Below, piece after piece: positions 14,286 through 23,661 of a DNA stretch of 64,000 nt (positions are counted from its first letter, which is position 1; each line of letters opens with the position of its first letter). The stretch is taken from positions 2,170,001 to 2,234,000 of the forward strand of contig OZ245326.1 in assembly GCA_965225915.1 (NCBI GenBank), in the 5' to 3' direction. The DNA comes from JAAXHH01 sp965225915 (lineage in GTDB: Bacteria > JAAXHH01). A program made the translations under genes and the position numbers. The notes under the pieces are model-generated. The model ran no database searches. It was not told the origin of the DNA and saw only the letters and a program-made list of their open reading frames with translations.

Positions 14286-15296
14286 ATGATACAGCAAGCA
14301 ATTTCAAAGGCTATAGAGGGGACCTCGCTGACCGAAGCGGAAGCCATGGATGTCATGGAAGGAATCATGTCGGGCGACGCGACACCGGCACAGATCGGCG
14401 CCTTCCTGGTCGCCTTTCGTCTCAAGGGCGAGACGATCGCGGAGGTTACCGGCTTCGCACGGGTCATGCGCGCCAAGGTCACAAAGATCAACTGCCGGGC
14501 GTACCCCATCGTGGATACCTGCGGTACGGGGGGCGACGGAAAGCATACGTTCAACATATCGACGGTTTCTGCCTTCGTGGCCGCGGCCGGGGGCGCCTTC
14601 ATCGCCAAGCACGGCGGCCGCGCGGCATCCAGCCGGGCAGGAAGCGCCGACGTGCTGACGGCCCTGGGGGTCAATATCGAGACGCCGCCGGAAAGGGTCT
14701 CGGAGTGCATCGACGAAATCGGTATCGGCTTCATGTTCGCTCCGGCACTTCATTCCGCCATGCGTTTCGCCAGCGGGCCGCGCCGAGAGATCGGCGTGCG
14801 GACGGTGCTCAACCTGCTGGGACCGCTGACCAATCCGGCCGGTACCACGGCCCAGGTCATGGGCGTGTACGACGCCGGAGTCGTCCAGACCGCGGCCCAC
14901 GTGCTGAACAACCTGGGAGCCGAACGGGCCTTCGTCGTGCACAGCGCCGACGGGCTGGACGAGATCACGACCACGGCGCCGACCCACGTGGCGGAAGTGC
15001 GGGGCGGCGGTGTCAGGACCTACGATATCGCGCCGGAAGACTTCGACCTGCCACAGGCTTCAATTGACGACTTGAAAGGCGGGGAGGCGGACGAGAACGC
15101 CGAGATCATCCTCTCCATATTGGCGGGAGAAAAGGGCCCCCGCAGGAACATCGTCCTGCTGAATTCCGCGGCGGCGCTCATTGCCGGTGGCCGGGCGGGT
15201 GATTTCAATGAAGGCATCGACACGGCGGCCCGGGCCATCGACTCCGGCGCGGCACGAGAGAAACTCGACGCGTTGATCAACATGACCAACGCGTGA
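14286..15296 (+). CDS. trpD: Anthranilate phosphoribosyltransferase
   Basis: Transfers phosphoribose from PRPP to anthranilate. It has 336 residues. Motifs are DTCGTGGDGKHTFNIST (PRPP site, about residues 77-93), KHGGRAASSRAGSADVLTALG and RTVLNLLGPLTNPA. The ATG at 14286 is preceded by AAAGG; the frame extends upstream without a better start. It is 63 bp after trpG and overlaps the zone where trpC translation might begin (GTGA at 15293), but a better trpC start is just downstream. Confidence 0.97.
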   Translation: MIQQAISKAIEGTSLTEAEAMDVMEGIMSGDATPAQIGAFLVAFRLKGETIAEVTGFARVMRAKVTKINCRAYPIVDTCGTGGDGKHTFNISTVSAFVAAAGGAFIAKHGGRAASSRAGSADVLTALGVNIETPPERVSECIDEIGIGFMFAPALHSAMRFASGPRREIGVRTVLNLLGPLTNPAGTTAQVMGVYDAGVVQTAAHVLNNLGAERAFVVHSADGLDEITTTAPTHVAEVRGGGVRTYDIAPEDFDLPQASIDDLKGGEADENAEIILSILAGEKGPRRNIVLLNSAAALIAGGRAGDFNEGIDTAARAIDSGAAREKLDALINMTNA

Positions 15297-15322
15297 TAAT
15301 CCCGCGGTTTGGCGTGGAAACC

Positions 15323-16123
15323 ATGAATATCCTGGATCGAATCGTAGCCCACAAGATTGAAGAGATCGAAGACCGGAAACGACGCAAGCCACTGCCCCGG
15401 GGCGAGCCCGGACTTCGTTCGGATGTACGGCCTTTTGACCGCGCGTTGAAGCAGGGGGACGGCATCGGGGTGATCGCCGAATTCAAGAAAGCTTCGCCGT
15501 CGAAAGGCGCGATTCATCCCGGCGCCGTACCCACGGAGATCGGGCCTGTCTACGCGGCCCACGGGGCTACGGCCATATCGGTGTTGACGGACAGTCGATT
15601 TTTCCAGGGGTGTGACGAGGACCTGGTGACCCTTCGGAGAAGTGTACCGGTGCCTGTGTTGCGCAAGGAATTCATCGTCGACGAGTACCAGGTGCACGAG
15701 ACCGCGGCCCTGGGCGCGGACGCCATGCTGCTGATCGCAGCGGTTCTGGACGATGACCTCCTTGTATCTCTACAGCATACGGCAGCGGTGTACGGCCTTC
15801 ACTGCCTGGTGGAAGTGCACGACGAAAGGGCCCTCGAAAGGGCCCTGGAAGCCGGCAGCCGCATCATTGGCATCAACAACCGGGACCTGACGGACTTCAC
15901 CGTAACGCTGGACACGTCGCTGAGACTGAGACCGCGCATTCCTGAAGGGGTCGTTACCGTCAGCGAGAGTGGTATTCTGACGCGCCAGGACGTCCTGCTG
16001 CTGCAGCAGGCGGGATTCGACGCCATACTCGTGGGCGAGTCCCTGATGCGCGCGAACGAGATCGGCGAACAGCTGGACGCCCTGCTGGGCCGGGCGTCCG
16101 TTCGCACCGAACAGGGGGTCTGA
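15323..16123 (+). CDS. trpC: Indole-3-glycerol phosphate synthase
   Basis: Ring closure and decarboxylation of CdRP to indoleglycerol phosphate. A 266-residue TIM barrel with VIAEFKKASPSKG (catalytic Lys region), VLTDSRFFQGC, PVLRKEFIVDEYQV, GINNRDLTDF and VSESGI. The start at 15323 (MNILDRIVAHK) has GGAA upstream and gives a normal N-terminus; a GTG at 15293 overlapping the trpD stop would add ten residues. Confidence 0.96.
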   Translation: MNILDRIVAHKIEEIEDRKRRKPLPRGEPGLRSDVRPFDRALKQGDGIGVIAEFKKASPSKGAIHPGAVPTEIGPVYAAHGATAISVLTDSRFFQGCDEDLVTLRRSVPVPVLRKEFIVDEYQVHETAALGADAMLLIAAVLDDDLLVSLQHTAAVYGLHCLVEVHDERALERALEAGSRIIGINNRDLTDFTVTLDTSLRLRPRIPEGVVTVSESGILTRQDVLLLQQAGFDAILVGESLMRANEIGEQLDALLGRASVRTEQGV

Positions 16124-16147
16124 TATGATCCCGATGTGGTTATGCCC

Positions 16148-16762
16148 ATGATTACGGTCAGGATCAAGATATGCGGCATCACGAACGAAGCTGACGCCGC
16201 CGCGGCCGTCCACGCCGGAGCAGATGCGCTGGGTTTCATTTTCTATGAAGGCAGTCCCCGTTTCGTGGAGCCTGCCCGGGTCGCCGACATCGTGGCCGGC
16301 CTACCGCCATTCGTGGTCCCGGTGGGCGTGTTCGTGAACGCGCCGGTCGGTGTGGTGGGGGAAGTGTGCGGGACCACGGGGATCCACGTGGCGCAGCTGC
16401 ACGGCGACGAATCACCCGGTTTTTGCAGGGAACTAGACCGGCCCGTCATCAAGGCCCTGCGCATCCGGGACGAATCATGGCGGTCCGATGCCGCGGGCTA
16501 TCCCGTAAGCGCGGTGCTGCTCGACACCTTCGCCGAGAACCGGTACGGCGGTACGGGGAGGACGTTCGACTGGCAGCTGGTGGAAAGCAGTCCCCATCGC
16601 GTCATACTGAGCGGCGGTCTGAACCCTGACAACGTGGCCGAGGCCGTTCGGAGGGTGCATCCCTATGGCGTGGATACGGGAAGCGGGGTGGAACGGGAGC
16701 CGGGACGCAAGGATCACGCAAAAATCCAGGCCTTCGTGGAGGCGGCAAGACGATCATCATGA
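16148..16762 (+). CDS. trpF: Phosphoribosylanthranilate isomerase
   Basis: Amadori rearrangement of PRA to CdRP. A 204-residue TIM barrel: RIKICGITNEADA (catalytic Cys in KICG), GFIFYEGSPRFV, QLHGDE, LLDTF and LSGGLNPDNVAEA, VDTGSGVE. The ATG at 16148 gives the usual N-terminus, but ATG 16142 or GTG 16136 in frame are possible and no Shine-Dalgarno site settles it. The stop overlaps the aroE start (ATGA). Confidence 0.95.
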   Translation: MITVRIKICGITNEADAAAAVHAGADALGFIFYEGSPRFVEPARVADIVAGLPPFVVPVGVFVNAPVGVVGEVCGTTGIHVAQLHGDESPGFCRELDRPVIKALRIRDESWRSDAAGYPVSAVLLDTFAENRYGGTGRTFDWQLVESSPHRVILSGGLNPDNVAEAVRRVHPYGVDTGSGVEREPGRKDHAKIQAFVEAARRSS

Positions 16763-17634
16763 CCCCTTCGAAAGAAACCCTGTCCACGGCGCCCGTCATA
16801 TCCGGTTCGACCCGCGTGGTCGGGGTGTGTGGACAGGGCATCGGATACACGCTTTCGCCGGCCATGCATAATGCCGCTTTTCGGCATTGTGCCCTGGATT
16901 ACGTGTACGTCACCTTTGAAATCGCGCCATCCGACGTACGGCAGGCGGTCGACGGGATACGGGGACTCGGACTGGCGGGCGTCAACGTGACCAAGCCGCT
17001 CAAGACGGATGTACTGCCTTACCTGGACGAGGTGTCGGACGAGGCCCGCAGGATCGGATCGGTCAATACCATCGTCAATCGCTCGGGCAGCCTCGCAGGC
17101 ACGTCGACGGACGGTGCGGGACTACTGCGCGCGCTCCGGGAAAAGGAAGTCTCCGTCGCTGGTTCGAGGGTGCTGATCCTGGGCGCCGGAGGCGCGGCTC
17201 GGGCGGCCTGCGCCATGGCTGAAAAGGCGGGTGCCGCCTCGATCGTCGTAGCCGCGCGTAACACAGCGCGGGCCGAAGACACCGCGGCGGTAGGGAGCGC
17301 TACGGCGATCTCCCTGGCGCCGCGCGAACTGGGCGCCGCGCTCGGGAACGCCGACCTGGTCATCAACGCGATCCCCACGGACCTGCCCCTGGAGCGGGAT
17401 TGGTTCACGGGCGGCAAGTTTGTCTACGACACGCGTTACGACCAGGAGGAAACGGGATTGATGCGATGCGCCCGGTCCCGGGGCGCGGGGGCGTCAAACG
17501 GCATCGACATGTTGCTGCTTCAAGGCGCCGAGTCCTTCGAACTGTGGACCGGCCGGCCGGCTCCAGTCGAGGTGATGAGAAGCGCGTTGGAGGATCAGCT
17601 GCGGCGTAGGGCGGTCCGGGACGGGGGTGGATAA
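16759..17634 (+). CDS. aroE: Shikimate dehydrogenase
   Basis: NADPH-dependent reduction of 3-dehydroshikimate. It has 291 residues. Substrate-site elements are YTLSPAMHNAAF (about 30-41) and GVNVTKPLKTDV with the catalytic Lys; GTSTDGAGLL carries the conserved Asp (usually NTDG), and the Rossmann motif is LGAGGAARAAC (about 139-149). The C-terminal NGIDMLLLQGAESFELWTG is typical. The first 15 or so residues are a nonconserved extension. It is translationally coupled to trpF. Confidence 0.95.
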   Translation: MTPSKETLSTAPVISGSTRVVGVCGQGIGYTLSPAMHNAAFRHCALDYVYVTFEIAPSDVRQAVDGIRGLGLAGVNVTKPLKTDVLPYLDEVSDEARRIGSVNTIVNRSGSLAGTSTDGAGLLRALREKEVSVAGSRVLILGAGGAARAACAMAEKAGAASIVVAARNTARAEDTAAVGSATAISLAPRELGAALGNADLVINAIPTDLPLERDWFTGGKFVYDTRYDQEETGLMRCARSRGAGASNGIDMLLLQGAESFELWTGRPAPVEVMRSALEDQLRRRAVRDGGG

Positions 17635-17775
17635 TGCATGACAGAAGACCAGGGCAAGTAACGCGAGAATGAAATGAATACCGTCTGCTTGGGAAACACC
17701 AGCCGGCGGCTTGGGAATGCGTGTATGCCCGGCCCTGCCGGGACCGGACGAAGAACCTCGAAATCTGGAGACGGC

Positions 17776-18933
17776 ATGTTACGATACCTGACCGCAGGAG
17801 AATCTCACGGACCGGCGATATCGGCGATCCTCGAAGGGCTGCCCGCGGGGGTACCTGTCGAGGCGGAAGAGATCAACCGCGACCTGAAGCGGCGCCAGGG
17901 TGGATATGGACGGGGCCGGAGAATGCAGATCGAGACCGATACGATTGAAATCCGGGGCGGCGTGCGCCACGGAAAGACCATGGGCGGCCCGGTATCCCTG
18001 GTGGTTCAGAACAGGGACTGGAAGAACTGGACCGACGTGATGGCGATCGAGGAGGTCGATGGTCCGGTGAGGCGCCAGGTGACCAGGCCCCGCCCGGGCC
18101 ATGCCGATCTCGCGGGCGGTTTGAAATACGATCGGCGCGATCTAAGGGATATACTGGAAAGGGCGAGCGCCCGGGAAACGACCATGCGGGTAGCGGTCGG
18201 CGCAGTCGCCAGGGCGCTCCTGGCGGAGTTCGGCATCCACGTACTCAGCCACGTGGTCCGGATTGGACAGGTGGACGCGGACGTGGCCGGCCTTTCGAAC
18301 GAGGAAATACTGAAACGCGCCGAGAGGTCGCCGGTGCGCTGCGCCGACGAGGACGCGGAACCGAAGATGATCGGGGAAATCGATCGGGCGAAAGCGCTAA
18401 AGGATACGATCGGAGGCGTTTTCGAGGTCAAGGTGCTGCACGTGCCGCCCGGCCTGGGCAGCCACGTGCAGTGGGACCGCAAGCTCGACGGCCGCCTGGC
18501 CCAGGCGGTCATGAGCATCCAGGCCGTAAAGGGCGTCGAAATCGGATTGGGCTTCGGCGTAACCCGGGTGCTCGGTTCCGAGGTCCACGACGAGATCTTC
18601 TATGGTGACGGCCGGTTTTACCGGGAAACGAACCGGGCCGGCGGCATCGAGGGAGGCATGACCGAAGGCGAAGAGATCATCGTCCGCGGCGCCCTCAAGC
18701 CCATCGCGACCGTTATGCGCACCATCATGTCGGTGGATATCGAAACCAAGGAAGCCTTCGATTCAGCCAAGGAGCGATCGGACGTCTGCACCGTGCCCGC
18801 TGCCGGCGTGATCGGCGAAGCGGTGGTTGCCTTCGTTATCGCCGATGCCATGCAGGAGAAATTCGGTGGCGACAGCCTGGATGAAATGAAGCGCAACTAC
18901 CTGGGCTATATGGAGCAGTTGGACCGTTACTAA
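17776..18933 (+). CDS. aroC: Chorismate synthase
   Basis: Makes chorismate from EPSP using reduced FMN. It has 385 residues starting MLRYLTAGESHG. Family signatures are GRGRRMQIE, SARETTMRVAVGAVAR and the C-terminal DVCTVPAAGVIGEAVVAFV. The start at 17776 is fixed by GGAGA upstream and by homology; the open frame extends 102 bases upstream without conserved sequence. It is separated from aroE by 141 bp in which nothing recognisable was found beyond a GC-rich hairpin. Confidence 0.97.
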   Translation: MLRYLTAGESHGPAISAILEGLPAGVPVEAEEINRDLKRRQGGYGRGRRMQIETDTIEIRGGVRHGKTMGGPVSLVVQNRDWKNWTDVMAIEEVDGPVRRQVTRPRPGHADLAGGLKYDRRDLRDILERASARETTMRVAVGAVARALLAEFGIHVLSHVVRIGQVDADVAGLSNEEILKRAERSPVRCADEDAEPKMIGEIDRAKALKDTIGGVFEVKVLHVPPGLGSHVQWDRKLDGRLAQAVMSIQAVKGVEIGLGFGVTRVLGSEVHDEIFYGDGRFYRETNRAGGIEGGMTEGEEIIVRGALKPIATVMRTIMSVDIETKEAFDSAKERSDVCTVPAAGVIGEAVVAFVIADAMQEKFGGDSLDEMKRNYLGYMEQLDRY

Positions 18934-18989
18934 CCGATCAGGCGTCCACGCATAGATCGATCGGGACGCGTACGACAGGCAGGCAAAGC

Positions 18990-20594
18990 GTGGTGAAACC
19001 CGGAGAACAGAAGTCCGGCGGCGTAGTCCTGATCGGCTTCATGGGTACCGGGAAGACGGCGGTAGGCCGGCGGCTCGCGGGCGCGCTGGACGTGCCGTTT
19101 GTGGATACCGACACATTGATCGAGGAGAAGACCTCGACGAGTATCCCGACCCTTTTCAAGACGCGCGGCGAGCCCGGTTTCAGAGCGATCGAGAAGGAGG
19201 TCATCCGCAGCCTCGCGGACGGGGAGCGCAGGGTGATCGCCACTGGCGGAGGCACGGTGCTCGATCCGGATAACTTTGCCGTGCTCCAATCCCTCGGTTC
19301 GGTCATCCACCTGAGCGCGCCGGCATCGACGATCCTTGCTCGTACCGGGGGTGACGCCGGGGCAAGGCCTCTCCTGGCCGGGGACGACCCACTGGAGCGG
19401 ATCCGGTCGCTTCAACGCGAACGCGCGCCGGTATACGGCCGGGCGGACCACGAAATCGACACGTCCAGGCATACGATAGACGAGACCGTGGAGATGGTAA
19501 TGACCTGGACGCGTAACGGCGAGCACGTGATCCGGGTGGACCTGGAGTCTGACGGCTACGATATCGTCATCGGACCCTCCTGTCTCGACAGGCTGGGTCC
19601 CATGATGAGATCCTTCGACCTGACCGATCGTGCGCTGGTCGTTACCCACCCTGGCATCGCGAAGATGTATGGGGAACGGACAACGGATTCCCTGCGGTCG
19701 GCTGGATTCGAACCGGCCGTGATCGAGGTGCCGGACGGCGAGGAACAGAAGTCGCTGCAATGGGCCGAGAAGCTCTACGACGCCATGCTGTCCCACCGCA
19801 TGGACCGCCGTTCACCCGTCGTTGCACTGGGCGGCGGGGTCGTCGGGGACCTGACCGGATTCGCCGCGGCTACTTTCCTGCGAGGCATCCCATTTATACA
19901 GGCGCCCACTTCCCTCCTGGCCCAGGTGGATGCCAGCGTCGGCGGCAAGGTCGCCGTGGACCACCGGCGCGGGAAAAACCTGATCGGCGCTTTCTACCAG
20001 CCCCTTCTCGTGCTGGTCAGCCTGGATACGCTCGACAGTCTTCCCCATCGGGAACTGCGCGCGGGAATGGCGGAAGTGATCAAGTATGGCGTCATTGCAG
20101 ACGCGGATCTTTTCTCCTATATTGAGAGGCGCCTGGACGAGATCCTGAAGCGCGACCACGGCATGCTGGCCCATCTTGTAGCCCGATCCTGCGAAATCAA
20201 GGCCGAAATCGTCGCCGGAGACGAGCGGGAACTGGGGCGGCGGGCCATACTCAACTTCGGCCATACCATGGGGCATGCCATCGAGACGCAGACCGGCATG
20301 CTACACGGAGAAGCCGTGGCGATCGGCATGGTCTACGCAGCCCGGGTCGCTGAACGCATGGGCATGCTGGACGGCGGGAGCGTCCAACGATTGATCAATC
20401 TGGTGAGACGTGCGGGGTTGCCTCAACATTGCGACGGACTGGACGCCTCGGCGACGATTGAAACCATGAAGTTCGACAAGAAATCGGTCGGAGGCCGCCT
20501 GCGCTTCATATTGCCGAATCGAATCGGCGAGGTGGTCATCCGGGACGATGTTCCCGGTGATTATATAAGGGCGGTCCTGACTTCGGGGACCTGA
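18990..20594 (+). CDS. aroKB: Bifunctional shikimate kinase / 3-dehydroquinate synthase
   Basis: One 534-residue polypeptide carries two shikimate-pathway enzymes. Residues about 11-175 are shikimate kinase (P-loop GFMGTGKTAVG, FVDTDTLIEE, ATGGGTVLD, ARPLL). Residues about 180-534 are 3-dehydroquinate synthase (PDGEEQKSLQ, ALGGGVVGDLTGFAAAT, PTSLLAQVDASVGGKVAVDH, FGHTMGHAIE for Zn and NAD). GTG start with AGGCAGG upstream. The frame is continuous with no internal stop, so this is a real fusion; fused AroK-AroB is known from some lineages such as Thermotoga. The order of catalysis is not consecutive (DHQ synthase is step 2, kinase step 5). Confidence 0.95.
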   Translation: MVKPGEQKSGGVVLIGFMGTGKTAVGRRLAGALDVPFVDTDTLIEEKTSTSIPTLFKTRGEPGFRAIEKEVIRSLADGERRVIATGGGTVLDPDNFAVLQSLGSVIHLSAPASTILARTGGDAGARPLLAGDDPLERIRSLQRERAPVYGRADHEIDTSRHTIDETVEMVMTWTRNGEHVIRVDLESDGYDIVIGPSCLDRLGPMMRSFDLTDRALVVTHPGIAKMYGERTTDSLRSAGFEPAVIEVPDGEEQKSLQWAEKLYDAMLSHRMDRRSPVVALGGGVVGDLTGFAAATFLRGIPFIQAPTSLLAQVDASVGGKVAVDHRRGKNLIGAFYQPLLVLVSLDTLDSLPHRELRAGMAEVIKYGVIADADLFSYIERRLDEILKRDHGMLAHLVARSCEIKAEIVAGDERELGRRAILNFGHTMGHAIETQTGMLHGEAVAIGMVYAARVAERMGMLDGGSVQRLINLVRRAGLPQHCDGLDASATIETMKFDKKSVGGRLRFILPNRIGEVVIRDDVPGDYIRAVLTSGT

Positions 20595-20629
20595 ACGGCG
20601 GCGCGTCCGCGCGAAAATGGGATGGAATC

Positions 20630-21076
20630 ATGAACATTCTCGTGTTGCACGGTCCAAACCTGAACATGCTGGGTGTCCGGGAACCGGAGGTGTATGGAAG
20701 AGATACGCTGGAGGACATCAACCGGTCCCTTGAGTCGGCCGCGGCGGGCAGGGGGATCGAGATACGCGTCCGCCAATCCAACCACGAAGGGGTGTTGGTG
20801 GATGAGATCCAGCAGGCCCTCGAATGGGCGGACGGCATCCTGATCAATCCGGGAGCGTACACGCACACGAGCATCGCTCTGCGCGACGCGTTCGTGGCCG
20901 TGGGACTGCCTGTCGTGGAAGTCCACATGTCCAACATACACGCCCGGGAGCAGTTCCGACATCATTCCTATATCGCGCCCGTGGCTCTTGGACAGATCTG
21001 TGGGTTCGGGCGAAACAGCTACCTGCTGGGCCTGGAGGCCCTGATCGATCACATAGGGAACGGGAGCGAAGGGTGA
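20630..21076 (+). CDS. aroQ: 3-dehydroquinate dehydratase, type II
   Basis: Dehydrates 3-dehydroquinate to 3-dehydroshikimate. At 148 residues it is the small dodecameric type II enzyme. Seen are VLHGPNLNMLGVREPEVYG (active-site loop with Arg and Tyr), QSNHEGVLVDEIQ, INPGAYTHTSIALRDA and VHMSNIHAREQFRHHS. It is 35 bp after aroKB, and its TGA overlaps the trpB GTG start. Confidence 0.97.
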   Translation: MNILVLHGPNLNMLGVREPEVYGRDTLEDINRSLESAAAGRGIEIRVRQSNHEGVLVDEIQQALEWADGILINPGAYTHTSIALRDAFVAVGLPVVEVHMSNIHAREQFRHHSYIAPVALGQICGFGRNSYLLGLEALIDHIGNGSEG

Positions 21077-22281
21077 CAGGTATCGCACTACCCGACGAAA
21101 GAGGGCATTTCGGGGTCTTCGGCGGCCGCTACGTACCGGAGACGCTGATGACGGCCCTGGACGAACTCCTCGATGTGTATGAAACGGCAAAGCGGGATCC
21201 GGCCTTCGAAGAGGAATTCCGTTACTATCTGGGAGACTACGTCGGCCGGCCTTCACCGCTTTACTTTGCGGAACGCCTGACGGATACCCTCGGCGGCGCG
21301 CGGATTTATCTCAAGCGGGAAGATCTGAACCATACGGGCGCCCACAAGATCAACAATACCATCGGCCAGATCCTGCTGACCCGGCGCATGAAGAAGCCCC
21401 GGATCATCGCCGAGACCGGAGCCGGACAGCACGGCGTGGCCACGGCGACGGTGGCTGCCCGTTTCGGCCTGGAATGCGACGTTTATATGGGGACCGAGGA
21501 CATGGACCGCCAGGCGCTGAACGTCTTTCGCATGCGCCTGATGGGGAGCCGGGTCATCGGCGTCAACGTGGGCAGCCGAACGTTGAAGGACGCGTTGAAC
21601 GAAGCCCTGCGCGACTGGGCGACCAACGTGCGCCATACCCATTATATCATCGGTTCGGTCGCCGGACCCCATCCTTTCCCCATGATGGTGCGCGATTTCC
21701 AGTCGGTCATCGGCAGGGAAGCCCGCGAGCAGGTCATCGAAAAAGAAGGACGGTTGCCGGATGTGCTCGTCGCCTGCGTGGGAGGCGGCAGCAACGCCAT
21801 CGGTCTCTTCCATCCTTTTCTCGACGACGGGGACGTTCGTCTGATCGGCGTGGAAGGCGCGGGGCACGGACTCGATACAGGAATGCACGCCGCGACGCTC
21901 GGCCTGGGCTCGCCGGGCGTGCTGCACGGCGCCATGAGCTATACGGGACAGGACAGGTACGGACAGATCCAGGTCGCCCATTCCATCTCCGCGGGACTGG
22001 ACTATCCCGGTGTGGGGCCCGAGCACAGCTACCTGAAGGACTCCGGCCGCGCGGAATATGTAAGCGTGACCGATGATGAGGCGCTGGAGGCCTTCGAAAT
22101 GCTGTCCAGGGTCGAAGGCATCATACCCGCCCTGGAAAGCGCTCACGCCATCGGCCACATCGCCCGGATCGCACCTGAAATGGACCGGGAACAGGTCATC
22201 ATCGCCGGTCTTTCGGGCCGAGGCGACAAAGACGTCCAGCAGGTTTACGGATTCTTGGACCAGAGACGGACGGGGAGCTGA
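21073..22281 (+). CDS. trpB: Tryptophan synthase beta chain
   Basis: PLP enzyme condensing indole with serine. It has 402 residues from a GTG that overlaps the aroQ stop (GTGA); homology starts here (GHFGVFGGRYVPETLM). The PLP lysine is K92 in HTGAHKINNT. The Gly-rich phosphate-binding loop is CVGGGSNAIG, and AETGAGQHGVATA is the activating loop. This is the trpB1 type that pairs with the adjacent TrpA. It directly abuts trpA. Confidence 0.97.
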   Translation: MTGIALPDERGHFGVFGGRYVPETLMTALDELLDVYETAKRDPAFEEEFRYYLGDYVGRPSPLYFAERLTDTLGGARIYLKREDLNHTGAHKINNTIGQILLTRRMKKPRIIAETGAGQHGVATATVAARFGLECDVYMGTEDMDRQALNVFRMRLMGSRVIGVNVGSRTLKDALNEALRDWATNVRHTHYIIGSVAGPHPFPMMVRDFQSVIGREAREQVIEKEGRLPDVLVACVGGGSNAIGLFHPFLDDGDVRLIGVEGAGHGLDTGMHAATLGLGSPGVLHGAMSYTGQDRYGQIQVAHSISAGLDYPGVGPEHSYLKDSGRAEYVSVTDDEALEAFEMLSRVEGIIPALESAHAIGHIARIAPEMDREQVIIAGLSGRGDKDVQQVYGFLDQRRTGS

Positions 22282-23103
22282 ATGAACCGAATTGCCGAAA
22301 CCTTCGCATCGTTGAAAGCCGCGGACCGCAAGGCGTTGATCCCGTACATCATGGCGGGAGACCCCGACCTTGAAACGACCGCCGCGCTGGTCCAGGAACT
22401 GGATCGCCGCGGCGCCGACCTGGTCGAACTGGGCGTTCCTTTCTCCGATCCCATCGCGGACGGACCCACCATTCAGCGCGCCGCGCTGCGGGCCCTGTCC
22501 CGGGGAACAAGCCTGCGGGACATTGTCGACACCGTCGCATCTATACGCGAGCGGTCCAGTATCCCGATAGTACTGATGACGTATTACAACCCGGTGCTCG
22601 CGTACGGGATCGAGGTCCTCTGCCGGGATGCCGCCGGTGCAGGCGTGGACGGCCTGATCGTTCCCGATCTGCCGCCGGAAGAAGGGGCCGAACTGTCCGA
22701 CGCCTGTCAAAGGCAGGGGCTATCCGTCATATTCCTGGTGGCGCCCACGAGCACATCGACCCGGATCGAGCTGGTAAACCGTCATACCACCGGATTCGTC
22801 TATTGTGTCTCCCTGACCGGGGTCACGGGCGCCCGGGGGCAGCTAGCGGAAGGGGTAAACGAGTTCATGGCGGATGTGCGGTCCCGCACGGACAGGCCCC
22901 TTGGCCTGGGGTTCGGCATATCGTCGCCGGAACAGGCCTATGAAGCCTCGCGCCTGGCCGATGGCGTCATCGTGGGCAGCGCCATCATCAACGTGATGGA
23001 AGAACACGCCGGCGAGGCGGATATGACGCGGTCCGTGGGCGAATATGTCGCATCACTGCGGCAAGGTATCGATAAGAAGGTCGCGGTGAACGCTCCCGGG
23101 TAA
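22282..23103 (+). CDS. trpA: Tryptophan synthase alpha chain
   Basis: Cleaves indole-3-glycerol phosphate to indole, channelled to TrpB. A 273-residue TIM barrel with catalytic E49 (LVELGVPFSDP) and D60 (IADGPTIQ) at the same numbers as in E. coli. Phosphate-site elements VSLTGVTGAR and LGFGISSPEQA are present. The ATG follows the trpB stop without a gap. A structured 191-bp gap follows before aroH. Confidence 0.97.
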   Translation: MNRIAETFASLKAADRKALIPYIMAGDPDLETTAALVQELDRRGADLVELGVPFSDPIADGPTIQRAALRALSRGTSLRDIVDTVASIRERSSIPIVLMTYYNPVLAYGIEVLCRDAAGAGVDGLIVPDLPPEEGAELSDACQRQGLSVIFLVAPTSTSTRIELVNRHTTGFVYCVSLTGVTGARGQLAEGVNEFMADVRSRTDRPLGLGFGISSPEQAYEASRLADGVIVGSAIINVMEEHAGEADMTRSVGEYVASLRQGIDKKVAVNAPG

Positions 23104-23186
23104 CAGCGGGCGGCCGTTGCAAGCGGTGCCTGGTTTTACAGGGGTTTCGAGCATGAATCTGGGTGAAGCCATTAAAGGAGAAGCGT

Positions 23187-23227
23187 GTGGGAGTCAAGGA
23201 GCCCGGCCGGGTCTTCGCGACTCCCAC
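23187..23227 (+). other. Long stem-loop between trpA and aroH
   Basis: GTGGGAGTC (23187-23195) pairs perfectly with GACTCCCAC (23219-23227), extendable by two G-U pairs. The 23-nt loop contains CCCGGCCGGG, itself able to pair. No U-tract follows, so it is not an intrinsic terminator. It lies in the only sizeable gap in the second half of the supra-operon, and a downstream CCTCC could pair with the aroH Shine-Dalgarno GGAGG. A processing or regulatory role is possible but unproven. Confidence 0.4.
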
Positions 23228-23294
23228 GTATTTCCACCTCCCGTTTCATGCTGTTGTCGGGTAAAACAAAGTAAGCACCATCCCAGGAGGGACC

Positions 23295-23660
23295 ATGGTC
23301 CGAGGCGTTCGTGGTGCCATAACCGTTGAATCAAACACCGCCGAAGCCATTCGGGAAGCGTCGCGTCGACTGCTTTCAACGATCATCGACCACAACCGTA
23401 TCGAATTGGGACAGATTATCAGCGTCATTTTTTCGGCTACGAAGGATCTCGACGCGGAGACACCCGCCTATGGCGCGCGCCTGATGGGGTGGACCTCGAT
23501 TCCCCTGTTCTGCACGCAGGAGATGGAGGTCCCGGACGCGCTTGCCCGGTGCATACGGGTATTGGTTCATGTAAACTCGGAAAAATCACAGGATGAAATA
23601 CGGCATGTGTACCTGGACGGTGCCGTCGTGCTCCGGCCGGACATTGCCGAAGGGGGTTGA
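23295..23660 (+). CDS. aroH: Chorismate mutase, AroH type
   Basis: Rearranges chorismate to prephenate, the entry to Phe and Tyr. A 121-residue monofunctional AroH-class trimeric barrel, as in Bacillus subtilis: VRGVRGAITVESNT, the SVIFSATKDLDAETPA segment, CTQEMEVPDALARCIRVLVHVN and VYLDGAVVLRPD. A strong AGGAGGG lies upstream. It is followed 1 bp later by aroF. A free-standing mutase in this class is a difference from the fused enterobacterial arrangement. Confidence 0.95.
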   Translation: MVRGVRGAITVESNTAEAIREASRRLLSTIIDHNRIELGQIISVIFSATKDLDAETPAYGARLMGWTSIPLFCTQEMEVPDALARCIRVLVHVNSEKSQDEIRHVYLDGAVVLRPDIAEGG

Positions 23661-23661
23661 A

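Noticed and set aside
23117..23329. 70-codon frame between trpA and aroH
   Set aside because: It overlaps the aroH start, has no ribosome-binding site of its own and no recognisable protein features; the gap is better described by its RNA stem-loop.
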